From Bacteriovoracaceae bacterium UBA6200 (GTDB lineage: Bacteria > Bdellovibrionota > Bacteriovoracia > Bacteriovoracales > Bacteriovoracaceae): a DNA stretch of 64,000 bases. This document shows positions 1-8,290 of this stretch, piece after piece. A model generated the notes under the pieces. That model saw only the letters and a list, made by a program, of their open reading frames with translations, was not told where the DNA came from and searched no databases. Every line of letters starts with the position of its first letter. Position 1 is the stretch's first letter. The stretch is taken from positions 315,114 through 379,113 of the forward strand of contig DISW01000001.1 of the NCBI GenBank assembly GCA_002422605.1, read 5' to 3'. Both the position numbers and the translations under genes were made by a program.

Positions 1-339
1 GGTCTTCAAGACCGAGCGGCTTCAGTGGCCCAGTCCTATAGAACCATGTCGCTTTCTCATTTAAAAAATCAGAAGCTTTTAGATATTCAGTCTCGTTATG
101 CAAATTCTTATGAGCTGTATGTGCTCAATCATGACCTGGTCCACTCAGCAGAAGAAAATAACAAAATCGCTCAGCACTATTATGACAATGTATGGAACGA
201 ATACATGAGAGGTGTAAAGAACTCTCCAGACGTTCTCCAGGCCTTTCAGCGTATCGTGGAAGCGAAGCTTCGTTATGCGGACATTAAAAAGGATTACCAG
301 ATTGCAAGGGCACAAATTAAAGGTTACCTGGAGCAATAA
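1..339 (+). CDS. TolC-like outer membrane efflux protein, C-terminal end (partial)
   Basis: The reading frame is open from the first base of the window, so only the last 112 residues of the gene are present. They are almost entirely helical and charged. The run from about AEENNKIAQHYY through DVLQAFQRIVEAKLRY to the end has the pattern of the second coiled-coil repeat of the TolC/OEP family (a Y-x-x-G-V-like turn, then a long helix with a Leu/Gln-rich stripe). Such proteins form the outer-membrane and periplasmic channel of tripartite pumps. A methionine start inside this frame should not be used, because codons upstream continue the same helix. The downstream neighbour is convergent at a 9-nt distance. 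The family call rests only on this C-terminal part. Confidence 0.6.
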   Translation, partial: GLQDRAASVAQSYRTMSLSHLKNQKLLDIQSRYANSYELYVLNHDLVHSAEENNKIAQHYYDNVWNEYMRGVKNSPDVLQAFQRIVEAKLRYADIKKDYQIARAQIKGYLEQ

Positions 340-348
340 TTACAGCAA

Positions 349-1221
349 CTATATGATTGGGTCAGTTGCCTCCAGGACATCACTCGCTCTCCAGTGAGGA
401 AGTTCCTGAGCGAGCGTCGCTAGCAAGAAGTCAAACTTTTGCTGGGCCTGGGCCCTTCTCTCTTCATCACTTACACCATCGGCCGTCTCTCGCCACTCAG
501 GAATAAGAGCGAGTCGGCTTCTCATTGCCGCCGTAAAGAGATCAATCCAGGTTGGTGGAGTGAAGGTAAAATTGAGGGCCAGGGCATCCCCAGAGGCTTC
601 AGTTGAATGCCAATAACCTCGAGGTACAAATAATACTGATCCCGGAGTTAGAACAAACTCATGAGCATCTTCTGGCATTTTACTTGGTAGTGGCCCTTCC
701 AGATAACTCATCATTTCTGGATCAGGCTCAAGACCCATAGTGTGCCTTGTGAGCGGATTAACCACATCATGATTTGGGGCCATCTTCCATGTTTTTGTTC
801 CATGCACCTGAAGCACAAAATTTATGTTCTGATCAAAATGAGGGGCCGTGCCCTTACCATCAGGAGTGGCGTAAATAAGACAACGCCCGATAGTCATGGC
901 GGATAATCCTAAATCCTTTCTAAGCTCTTCGAGCCACTCGTTCAGAAGCGACGAAATGGTATGGGCCTCATTAAAAAGAAGTCCCATGCCATTATTAAAT
1001 AGCTTCAAGGCATCCTGGGCCCTGGTATCAATGGAGTTTGCTTCATCCCGCACATCAGGTAAATGGGCCTGTATGATCTGAGGCCAGGAATTCAGGAGAG
1101 ATTCCAAAGAAGCCAGGAAAGGCAACTCCATCAAAGGTTTAATGATCTCACTTTGAGGGCGAACCATAGAAGGCCCGTTGTTTTCATAAAGAGTGCGGAA
1201 GAGTGAAATGCCTTTAGTCAT
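349..1221 (-). CDS. JmjC/cupin-type 2-oxoglutarate oxygenase
   Basis: This 290-residue protein has the cupin_4 (JmjC-like) pattern of Fe(II)/2-oxoglutarate oxygenases. His128-x-Asp130 lies in APHFDQN, and the distal iron ligand is His205 in PRGYWHST. A lysine in the GTKTWKM strand would be suited to binding 2-oxoglutarate. Characterised relatives hydroxylate ribosomal proteins, but the C-terminal half here does not let me name the substrate, so a ribosomal oxygenase role is inference. There is no signal peptide, so the enzyme is cytoplasmic. The ATG at 1221 has no clear Shine-Dalgarno. The gene is transcribed alone. Confidence 0.75.
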   Translation of the reverse strand: MTKGISLFRTLYENNGPSMVRPQSEIIKPLMELPFLASLESLLNSWPQIIQAHLPDVRDEANSIDTRAQDALKLFNNGMGLLFNEAHTISSLLNEWLEELRKDLGLSAMTIGRCLIYATPDGKGTAPHFDQNINFVLQVHGTKTWKMAPNHDVVNPLTRHTMGLEPDPEMMSYLEGPLPSKMPEDAHEFVLTPGSVLFVPRGYWHSTEASGDALALNFTFTPPTWIDLFTAAMRSRLALIPEWRETADGVSDEERRAQAQQKFDFLLATLAQELPHWRASDVLEATDPII

Positions 1222-1297
1222 AGATATTCATCTTAGCATTTAAACCTTTAACTGACACTCTTCATCGTTGTAGAATCTCTTCATCATGGAGGGCCCT

Positions 1298-1513
1298 ATG
1301 AAGTTGATTACAATAGTCGCTTTTTCTTTATTTTTTAGCCATACTCTTTTTGCAAATGAGACTTGGGATAAGACCAAAAGTGCCATCAATGAAGGTGCCG
1401 AAAAAATCGATGAGGGCACACGTAAAATCATTAAAAAAGGCAAAAAGAAGCTAAAAGAGCGGGAAGAGCGTAAGGCCCGGGAAGAAAAAAAGGAAAAACA
1501 AGAAAAGAAGTAA
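1298..1513 (+). CDS. Small secreted Lys/Glu-rich protein
   Basis: A 71-residue protein begins with an export signal (MKLITIVAFSLFF, cleavage likely after LFA). The mature part is almost wholly charged and helical, ending in a Lys/Glu/Arg block (KGKKKLKEREER onward). An ATG 12 nt upstream is in frame, but GGAGGG at 1288-1293 overlaps that codon and sits correctly for the ATG at 1298, so I place the start there. I do not recognise the family. Charge and size suggest a periplasmic or nucleic-acid/polyanion-binding peptide, which is only a guess. A secreted lipase gene follows 57 nt downstream. Confidence 0.55.
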   Translation: MKLITIVAFSLFFSHTLFANETWDKTKSAINEGAEKIDEGTRKIIKKGKKKLKEREERKAREEKKEKQEKK

Positions 1514-1570
1514 TCGGAAACGATAAAGGGGAGCATTGCCGAAATTAGCTTTACTCATTAAAATGGGTAT

Positions 1571-2578
1571 ATGAAATTAATCTTCGTCCTTGCTCTTGTT
1601 AACTTCTTCTTGAATAGTCATTCAAAAGCTGCAGATCTTACTTCTGACTTTCACCGAATCTACAATCAAAAAGCTGAACTTACAAAAACCGAAACTGAAG
1701 TCTTAAAAAACTTCGATTTCTATTTTATACCAGGGATTCTGGCAGAAAGTTTTATTTGGGCAGATAAACGATCTTACATTGATCTGTCTCTTGTAACTCG
1801 TGACTACTTCTCAACCCAGGTAAGATTCCTTAAGGATAAGTATAAATTCACAAGTAAACGTCTTACGACCTCTTCAAAAGATGTGGAAGAAACGCGCCAA
1901 AACATCCGTGCTGTTCTTGAAGACTCTATAAAGACTGAGCGCAAACCCATCTTTATTTCCCATTCATTAGGTGGACTCGCTCTCTTAGAAGAACTCATCA
2001 ATAATAATAAATATCAATCTGCTGTAGCTGGGATCATTTTTCTCCAATCTCCTTTCTATGGTTCATCGCTCGCCGATCTTACGATGGAAGCCCCTTACCA
2101 GCTAGAAAAGTACATCAAGCCGTTACTTCCTTACTTAAATATCAGTGAGGGGACAATGGATTACTTGCGGCCACGGTCAAGGACTCCCTTTATGGATAAA
2201 AACCAAACTGCTATAAAAGAATTGGTTGATAGGGTTCCAGTCGTCACAGTGTCTGGAGTGGCAAATGATTCAGCTTCAATTTTTAAGCCATTATTAGAGA
2301 TCATGGAGGAAGGATGTATTCGAAAAATCATCACTCCGGGTTGTCTGACAGGAACAATCTTTAAAGGACCTTACGATAAGGGGGATGGAATGGTCCCCCT
2401 TAAAAGCTCATACTTAGGGTCTGCAGACTCTGTCACTCTGGACGAGGTAGACCATGGTGAGATGGTTCTCAACATACCATTTGAAACCTACAGCAAAGAG
2501 CATACCACCACGACGCTCTTACGACTTATTCTTCCCAAATTAAGCCCTAAAAATTCAAACCTCGTTTTCAACCTTTAA
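1571..2578 (+). CDS. Secreted alpha/beta-hydrolase (lipase/esterase)
   Basis: The protein has 335 residues with an N-terminal signal peptide (cleavage probably after SKA, residue 20). The nucleophile elbow is S-H-S-L-G-G with Ser132, a variant of G-x-S-x-G. A later GDGMVPLKSS stretch supplies the lipase-type acid region, and VDHGEM supplies the likely catalytic histidine. Order and spacing match PGAP1-like and bacterial triacylglycerol-lipase hydrolases. Two cysteines in the segment before the acid motif (GCIRKIITPGC) could form a disulfide after export. Substrate is unknown; lipid or ester hydrolysis in the periplasm or medium is the inference. The last 24 nt overlap the convergent OsmC gene. 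Confidence 0.75.
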   Translation: MKLIFVLALVNFFLNSHSKAADLTSDFHRIYNQKAELTKTETEVLKNFDFYFIPGILAESFIWADKRSYIDLSLVTRDYFSTQVRFLKDKYKFTSKRLTTSSKDVEETRQNIRAVLEDSIKTERKPIFISHSLGGLALLEELINNNKYQSAVAGIIFLQSPFYGSSLADLTMEAPYQLEKYIKPLLPYLNISEGTMDYLRPRSRTPFMDKNQTAIKELVDRVPVVTVSGVANDSASIFKPLLEIMEEGCIRKIITPGCLTGTIFKGPYDKGDGMVPLKSSYLGSADSVTLDEVDHGEMVLNIPFETYSKEHTTTTLLRLILPKLSPKNSNLVFNL

Positions 2579-2992
2579 ATGAAGCTCAATTTGAGAGTTA
2601 ATTGAACTAGTAATAAGGCAGTTTTCTTTGGCCTTTTCCAGGGCCTTAATGGCCGATGAAGAGTCTTGTCCGGCAGGTAAAGTCAAACTGACAAAGATAT
2701 CGACCTTAGTGAAACTAAGTTTTGAACCTGTTTTATCAAGATAAGCATCCACATCAACATTAATCTTACTCCAAGACAGCTTCATGATTCTTGAAATTGA
2801 CTTGAACGTAAGAATGAAACAGGTTGATATGGAAGCGCTAAAGAAAGCTTCTGGATTCCAGTATCCCTCAGGTCCACCAAATTGTGTCGGCGGAGTAACT
2901 TCTAAGGATGGAAGTCCCTCGGAAGTTAGCTTTAGAATCTGATCGTTTGTTCCTTGGGCCGTGGTGGTATAGATATGTGGAAAATCACTCAT
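2555..2992 (-). CDS. OsmC/Ohr-family peroxide-detoxifying protein
   Basis: A 145-residue cytoplasmic protein with the OsmC fold signature. An N-terminal strand with GGPEGYWNPE precedes a helix carrying the first redox cysteine (STCFILTF), and the second cysteine lies in KENCLITSS near the C-terminus. Family members reduce organic hydroperoxides with this cysteine pair. AGGAGG lies just upstream of the ATG. A long perfect inverted repeat sits immediately 5' of the Shine-Dalgarno and probably controls the gene. The 3' end overlaps the convergent lipase by 24 nt. Assignment to OsmC, Ohr or the YhfA-like subgroup is not settled. Confidence 0.85.
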   Translation of the reverse strand: MSDFPHIYTTTAQGTNDQILKLTSEGLPSLEVTPPTQFGGPEGYWNPEAFFSASISTCFILTFKSISRIMKLSWSKINVDVDAYLDKTGSKLSFTKVDIFVSLTLPAGQDSSSAIKALEKAKENCLITSSINSQIELHLKVENEV

Positions 2993-3003
2993 ATGTCCTC
3001 CTG

Positions 3004-3041
3004 TTTATATTAATATTAGAATATTGTAATATTAATATAAA
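3004..3041. promoter_or_regulatory. 38-bp palindrome, likely operator of the OsmC gene
   Basis: Arms 3004-3018 and 3027-3041 are perfect 15-bp inverted repeats, and the 8-nt centre is itself palindromic apart from one G/G pair. Each arm contains TAATATTA. The element lies directly upstream of the AGGAGG of the OsmC gene, where a MarR/OhrR- or TetR-type repressor would act. The regulator is not in the window. Confidence 0.5.
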
Positions 3042-3072
3042 GGCAACATGATCTTACTCAGTTTATTTGAAA

Positions 3073-3104
3073 TAGATTTAGGCCCCTAAAGGGGCCTAAA
3101 TCTA
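3073..3104 (-). terminator. Hairpin after the efflux operon
   Basis: A 14-bp perfect stem with GGCC core and a 4-nt loop lies just after the stop of the RND gene. The U-tract is weak on the minus strand (ATTTCAAAT), so this is a probable rather than certain intrinsic terminator. Confidence 0.55.
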
Positions 3105-3107
3105 AGA

Positions 3108-6100
3108 TTATTCAGCGTGTTTCACATTGGTCACAATCTCAGGAATATCATGACCGACCTGGCGAGATTTAAACCGAGCAAAGAACTTTTTAATTCTCAT
3201 TAACAGAATATGTACCGATGGTGTCATGGCATAAGTGAAGATAATTGATGCCAACATACCACCGATAACAACTAACCCCATGGAAGCCTTGATTTTATCA
3301 GCATCAAAGGCCTGAGGAAGTGTCCCTGTTACGATCGCAATAGAAGTCATAAGAATCGGTTTAATTTTAGATTTAGCAGATTCCCATAAAGCTTCTTCTG
3401 CTTTCATCCCCTGTTCCATTAACTGGTGAGCGTATTCAACCAAAAGGATAGCATTATTAACGGCCAGACCCACCACCATTACAAAGGCCATCATTGAACC
3501 GATGTTGATAGTTCCATCAAAATAGAAAAGCATCAGGAACACACCTAAAAAGGAAGTCACAATACAGCTGGAAATAGAGATCGGATAAATAAATGAGTTA
3601 AGAACTGCCACTAGAAGCATATAAGTAAGAATTATAGCAAGTGTGAAGGCCTTACCGATTTCGGCCGCAGACTCAGATTGGTTCTCAGCTTTCCCAGTGT
3701 AGCGGAATGAAACACCTTCAGGCATTTCCACTCCTTTAAAGGATTCAGCAAGTTTGCCCATGACAAGTCCAGCACTCGATTTATTAAGGAAACCGTTAAG
3801 CTGGATGATCTTAGATTTATCACGACGTTTTACCGGTGAAGTCGCCTCTACTTGTTTCACTTCTCCCAGAGAAGAAATAGGAATTAAGCCATCTTTCCCC
3901 ATGATAAGGAACTGATTGAAGTCTTCCGGGGTCTTTTTGAAACCTTTATCCAGGGTAACATTAATGTCGTACTCTTCTCCGCCCTCTTTATAAACAGACT
4001 CATCATTACCATTAACCAGAGAACGGATCACAGACCCAACCGCTGCATTGGTAAGACGTTGTTGAATGACAGCTTCAGGATTTGGCTCAAAACGAACTTC
4101 CATCTTAGGACGAATGTAACTGGATTTAACACCGCTGAAAAAGCCAGATTCATTCATAATATGAGTGAATCTTTCTGAGACACCGGCCATTTCATTTATG
4201 TTATCACCACGAATATCAATCGTGATGTCCCCTAGACCATCATTGGTTTTATTACCACCGGACAAATAAATTTTCGCCTCTGGAATCAAAGCCGTTTTAG
4301 GTAAAAAATCGTTCATTATTTCTTCATAAGAACGAGCACGAGATTTACTAGGAGTAAGCTTGATTGTAATACGTGCCTTATCTTCTCCATCGTAACCAAT
4401 ATCTGAAAAATAATTAACAACTTCCGGATACAGGGCAATTTCCTTTTCAAGTTTTATGATCGTCTCAGTTGTTTTTTCTACCGGCGTTCCATCCGGCATC
4501 TCAAGCTCTACCGTAAACTCATCCCGGTCAGAACGAGGGATAAATTCTGAACCAATTCTTGAAGCCGGATACTGAATAGTTAAAAATAATGCAACGACTA
4601 TCATGATTGAAACGACAGGCCTCTTCATCATAAACGCGAAAGGTTTCTGAAAGAACCCCATCATACGATCTAAGACTTTATCAAGACCTCTCGCAAAGCG
4701 GACGAATGGTCCTTTAATCTTCTTTGGATCTTTCAATAAGTAGGCACATAACATCGGAGTTAAAGTGAGTGAACCTAAAATAGAGAAGAGAGTGGCATAA
4801 ACCACAGTCATCCCAAATTGGATCATGAACTTACCGATAATCCCCCCCATTAAAGCAAGTGGAGAGAACACCACAATATTGGTTCCTGAACCTGCGAGAA
4901 CAGCGAGCAACACTTCTTTAGTTCCATCCACAGAAGCTCGGATCGAATCCTTTCCCATCTGTAAATGTTTATAGACGTTCTCAATAATCAAGAGAGCGTT
5001 CGCAATCAACGTTCCCAGACAGGTACCGAAGGCCAAAAGGGTCATGTTATTGATGGAGAAATTCTGCATATCCATTATAAAGAAGGTCGAAATAATAGAT
5101 GTCGGAATAACAATGGCAGAGATCAGGGCCCCTCTCCAGTCACCTAAGAAGAAAAGGATGGTCAAAACAGTTAATCCAATCCCAATCCCAATGCCTTTAA
5201 CCGTACCAATAGTTTCGTCGAGGGTAATTTCAGTGGTATCAATACCCATTTCTAAAGTCATTCCTTCAGGCAAGGAATTCTGAATTTCGGGTAATTTCTT
5301 TTTAAGATTTGTAACAATACCTACAGCATCACCGTCAGATAGTTTTTTTACAGAAAGACCGACAACTTCCCTGCCGTTAAAGCGGGCCACTTTTTCAATT
5401 TCTTTAAAGCCATCTTCTACCCGACCAATATCTTTCAAAAGATAAGTACGTCCCTCATTGGAGGTAATTTTGAGATTCTCAATATCTTTTACAGACTGGA
5501 ACTCTCCTACAAAGCGGACAGTCACTTTATTATCTTTACGATCAATTGAGCCCCCCGGGATATTCAGGTTTTTTTCCTCAATCGCACGGGTCACATTTTG
5601 AATAGAGAGATAATTTTTAATCAAAAGGTTATTATCGAGCCAGACATTAATCTGTCTTTCACGTCCCCCCGAAATATCAACAGAGGCGACCCCATTAATT
5701 GAGGTAAGAAGAGTTTTTAACTTTTTGTCCGAAAACTCATATAACTGAGTCATGTCATGCTTACTACTGGTCAGAATCAAAGCAGCAATCGGCAATAGTA
5801 AAGGGTCGAATTTGGCGATAACCGGACGTTCCGCTCCTGACGGGAAATCATCTAGGATGGCCTCAACCTTATCCTTAATCTCAATAGACTTAACGTTAAC
5901 ATCGGCTTCGATGTTAAACTCAACCATAACCATTCCGAAATTTTCACGGGCGGTACCATTGATTTTTTTGATTTCGGAAACTTCGGAAATGGCATCCTCA
6001 ATTCGTTTTAAAATTTGAGTCTCAATCTCATCAGGAGAAGCACCCGGATAAATCGTCTCAATGGATACGAGTGGGAATTCAACTTTAGGAGTTGGCTCAA

Positions 6101-6194
6101 TGATCATATTCCCAATGGAGGAAATACCGAGCACCATAAACACAGCAATAAAAATAATCGTCGTTGCCGGTCGACGGATAAAGGTTTCAATCAT
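3108..6194 (-). CDS. RND-family efflux permease, atypical ion-relay residues
   Basis: At 1028 residues this is a full-length AcrB/HAE-type permease: an N-terminal TM helix, a porter domain with PGASPDEIETQI, the TM2-6 block, a second porter domain, and TM8-12 ending in IIFTYAMTPSVHILL. It would sit in the inner membrane as a trimer and export substrates. The unusual point is TM4: the place of the AcrB Asp-Asp pair reads Ala398-Asn399 (GTLIANALLIIENV). In TM10 the AcrB lysine position is Asn913 (GLAVNNAILLVEY). The standard proton relay is therefore absent. It overlaps the adaptor gene by 4 nt and ends the three-gene operon. Substrate cannot be read from sequence. Confidence 0.9.
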   Translation of the reverse strand: MIETFIRRPATTIIFIAVFMVLGISSIGNMIIEPTPKVEFPLVSIETIYPGASPDEIETQILKRIEDAISEVSEIKKINGTARENFGMVMVEFNIEADVNVKSIEIKDKVEAILDDFPSGAERPVIAKFDPLLLPIAALILTSSKHDMTQLYEFSDKKLKTLLTSINGVASVDISGGRERQINVWLDNNLLIKNYLSIQNVTRAIEEKNLNIPGGSIDRKDNKVTVRFVGEFQSVKDIENLKITSNEGRTYLLKDIGRVEDGFKEIEKVARFNGREVVGLSVKKLSDGDAVGIVTNLKKKLPEIQNSLPEGMTLEMGIDTTEITLDETIGTVKGIGIGIGLTVLTILFFLGDWRGALISAIVIPTSIISTFFIMDMQNFSINNMTLLAFGTCLGTLIANALLIIENVYKHLQMGKDSIRASVDGTKEVLLAVLAGSGTNIVVFSPLALMGGIIGKFMIQFGMTVVYATLFSILGSLTLTPMLCAYLLKDPKKIKGPFVRFARGLDKVLDRMMGFFQKPFAFMMKRPVVSIMIVVALFLTIQYPASRIGSEFIPRSDRDEFTVELEMPDGTPVEKTTETIIKLEKEIALYPEVVNYFSDIGYDGEDKARITIKLTPSKSRARSYEEIMNDFLPKTALIPEAKIYLSGGNKTNDGLGDITIDIRGDNINEMAGVSERFTHIMNESGFFSGVKSSYIRPKMEVRFEPNPEAVIQQRLTNAAVGSVIRSLVNGNDESVYKEGGEEYDINVTLDKGFKKTPEDFNQFLIMGKDGLIPISSLGEVKQVEATSPVKRRDKSKIIQLNGFLNKSSAGLVMGKLAESFKGVEMPEGVSFRYTGKAENQSESAAEIGKAFTLAIILTYMLLVAVLNSFIYPISISSCIVTSFLGVFLMLFYFDGTINIGSMMAFVMVVGLAVNNAILLVEYAHQLMEQGMKAEEALWESAKSKIKPILMTSIAIVTGTLPQAFDADKIKASMGLVVIGGMLASIIFTYAMTPSVHILLMRIKKFFARFKSRQVGHDIPEIVTNVKHAE

Positions 6195-6865
6195 AAATTA
6201 TTTCCTACTTCTGTCATCACTTTCACAAATTCGCCTCCTACAAAATAGCGAGTATCACTCACTACAATAGTCTCATTCTGCTTAACTCCTGATTTAATCC
6301 AGAATACATCAGCGTTAGACCCCGCAATTTCTACGACTTTTTTGGTTAGCTTATTATTCTCTAAGACAAAAAGAGCGGGTTTTTCGCCGCGAATATTTAC
6401 TGATTCACGGGGTACGACGAGTACATTGTTAACCTCTTTAACCGGTATATCCACGGTGACTGCTCCAAGCCCCTTAGGTATTTTCCCCTCGAAGGAAACA
6501 GTAACCTCATAAAGACCACTAAGGAGGTTGGGGGCAGAACTGACTGATGCTACACGTCCCATCACAAAGCGATCTCCATTATCCAACTCTAATTTAGCGC
6601 GACTACCGAGTATGATTTGATTTTTAACCATCGATGCAACCGCACTCTTTAACAGGCCATTTTGAAATGTTCCTGTAATCGTAATAAAATGCTGGAACTT
6701 ACCCCGCTTAACTTCGGTCACAAAAACGGGAATCCCATTTTTCTTTTGCAGGTCATAGGTTGTCGGTAAGTAAGCGCTATTTTTTATCTCGTTAACTTCG
6801 TTTTTCCATAAGAGGCTTCCTATATAAAGGGCCAGTAGGACAATGCCGACGCCAAGATATCTCAT
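6191..6865 (-). CDS. Minimal periplasmic adaptor (membrane fusion) protein
   Basis: A 224-residue protein starts with an N-terminal membrane anchor (LGVGIVLLALYIGSLLW). The C-terminal half matches the beta-barrel and membrane-proximal domains of HlyD/AcrA-type adaptors, for example VLVVPRESVNIRGEKPALFVLE and the closing VGGEFVKVM. Typical adaptors are about 350-400 residues. Here the lipoyl domain and the long coiled-coil hairpin appear missing or vestigial between residues 50 and 90. The gene lies between the TolC-like and RND genes with 1-nt and 4-nt overlaps, so co-translation as a pump component is likely. How it could reach the channel protein without a hairpin is unclear. Confidence 0.7.
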   Translation of the reverse strand: MRYLGVGIVLLALYIGSLLWKNEVNEIKNSAYLPTTYDLQKKNGIPVFVTEVKRGKFQHFITITGTFQNGLLKSAVASMVKNQIILGSRAKLELDNGDRFVMGRVASVSSAPNLLSGLYEVTVSFEGKIPKGLGAVTVDIPVKEVNNVLVVPRESVNIRGEKPALFVLENNKLTKKVVEIAGSNADVFWIKSGVKQNETIVVSDTRYFVGGEFVKVMTEVGNNL

Positions 6866-8130
6866 TATCTTTTCCCCTCTGTTTGAAGACGTTCAAGCTC
6901 AATTCTTATAAGCTTCATTTGTAATAGGTTTTGTGCTTTCGCAATTTTATTATTAGTTGCAAGTAATTCAGAATCATTCAGTTGCAACTGACTGATTGAT
7001 CCATTTCTAAAAGACTGTAAGGCCACTCGATAAGACCTCTCCGCCAGGCGAACTGCTTCTTCAATGGATTTGTTCTTTTCCGTGAGTGTAGCGTATTGTT
7101 GAATTAATGATGATTGCTGCTTATCTGCTTCTCGTCTCACTCGCTTAAGATTTAATTCCGCATTTACCCGATCAATAGTCTTTATCTTGCGCTCTTGAAT
7201 TTTAGTTCCGCCCAAAGGCAGTTCAAAATCCAGACGCAAACCAATTTGGGCAGTATCGGTCATCAGTACTCCCGGTAAAGATATATTCGCATTTACGGGT
7301 AAATAGCTAGCAAAGGCCGAAAGAGTTGGCATGTAATCATCTTTGGCCAGTTTCTCCTGGGCCAATGAAAGCTGTCTTTGATTTGCAGCATTGGCCACAT
7401 CAACAAACTGATCCACATTTTTTTCAACCAGCGGTACTGGTGAAGCATCGGCGAGATTGGTATCAATATTCTGAACCTGCTCGACAGGAAGGTCTAAAAA
7501 AGAAGAAAGATCATGAAGGGCAGATTCGTATCCCTTGGTTGCCTCATAAAGAAGAGGCTTACGGCTGGCAACGTCGGCCTGCATTTTAATATTATCATTC
7601 TGATTTATCCGGCCAAATGAAACTCTCTCATTTAAAGCACTCTTATTGCTATTGGCATTTGAAAGGGACTCTTGAGCAATTTTTAAAACATTCTTATTGA
7701 AGGCCGCACTGTAATAAAGCTGTTTAGCAGTTTTTACAATTTCTGAAATAGTGGCTTTGGCATTATTCTTGGTAATGTCATTACCAAGCTTGGCCATCTC
7801 AACTCCTGTACTGAGTCTTCCAAAAGTATAAATAGGTTGAACCAGACTGACTTCTCCAGCTCGTCTTTCAATTCCGCCAGGAAGATGCTTTTCCGGGATA
7901 ATGTACATTTTAGACCATGTAGCATTGGCCTTTAAAGTGGGGAACATATATGAGCGGGCCTGCTTGATGCGGATTTCGGCTTGCTCAATTTGGTTTTTAG
8001 TTATGGCACTGACTTCATTTCTTTCAAGGGCCATTTTGATGATATCGTCTTCTTTGAGAACTCCTGGAGTCTGAGCATTCAGGACTCCGGCCAGTGAAAC
8101 AGCAAGAATTGCTGCTGACAATTTAAGCAT
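6865..8130 (-). CDS. TolC-family outer membrane efflux channel
   Basis: The mature protein is about 400 residues with the two-repeat helical organisation of OEP proteins, including LERNEVSAITKNQIEQAEIRI, the RQARSYMFPTL-like strand start and LAERSYRVALQSFRNGSISQ in repeat two. I start at the ATG at 8130 because it opens a clean signal peptide (MLKLSAAILAVSLAGVLNA) and has a GGAG 8 nt upstream. The frame stays open 19 codons further up, but those residues are not signal-like. It is the first gene of the operon with the adaptor and RND permease, and overlaps the adaptor start by one base. A promoter and palindromic operator precede it. Confidence 0.88.
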   Translation of the reverse strand: MLKLSAAILAVSLAGVLNAQTPGVLKEDDIIKMALERNEVSAITKNQIEQAEIRIKQARSYMFPTLKANATWSKMYIIPEKHLPGGIERRAGEVSLVQPIYTFGRLSTGVEMAKLGNDITKNNAKATISEIVKTAKQLYYSAAFNKNVLKIAQESLSNANSNKSALNERVSFGRINQNDNIKMQADVASRKPLLYEATKGYESALHDLSSFLDLPVEQVQNIDTNLADASPVPLVEKNVDQFVDVANAANQRQLSLAQEKLAKDDYMPTLSAFASYLPVNANISLPGVLMTDTAQIGLRLDFELPLGGTKIQERKIKTIDRVNAELNLKRVRREADKQQSSLIQQYATLTEKNKSIEEAVRLAERSYRVALQSFRNGSISQLQLNDSELLATNNKIAKAQNLLQMKLIRIELERLQTEGKR

Positions 8131-8176
8131 ATTAAACTCCGAACACAATTGGTGAGAATTATTTTTCTTGAGGCAT

Positions 8177-8206
8177 ATTATATGCAATATTCTAAAGCAT
8201 CCACAA
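8177..8206 (-). promoter_or_regulatory. Probable promoter of the efflux operon
   Basis: On the minus strand TATAAT (8182-8177) is preceded after 18 nt by TTGTGG (8206-8201). The -10 is perfect and the -35 is weak. It lies about 50 nt upstream of the tolC-like start, with the palindrome at 8212-8237 abutting the -35. Confidence 0.45.
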
Positions 8207-8211
8207 TATAA

Positions 8212-8237
8212 AATTCAATCAAATGTTTGATTGAATT
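8212..8237. promoter_or_regulatory. Perfect 12-bp inverted repeat, TetR-type operator candidate
   Basis: AATTCAATCAAA and its exact reverse complement are separated by only 2 nt. Length and symmetry fit operators of TetR/AcrR repressors, which commonly control efflux operons. The site borders the predicted -35 of the tolC-adaptor-RND operon. It could alternatively be a weak AT-only terminator for the upstream Old Yellow Enzyme gene, but it lacks a GC stem. No TetR gene lies in this window. Confidence 0.5.
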
Positions 8238-8290
8238 AAAAAAATCAAAAAAGCAAAAAAAAAATTGAAAATGCTGTAAAAAAACGATTT

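Noticed and set aside
1240..1536. 98-codon minus-strand frame over the small Lys-rich protein gene
   Set aside because: It is the antisense shadow of the plus-strand gene, which has a signal peptide and Shine-Dalgarno; the minus frame shows neither.
7326..7589. 87-codon plus-strand frame inside the TolC-like gene
   Set aside because: Antisense shadow of a well-supported efflux gene; no ribosome site and odd composition.
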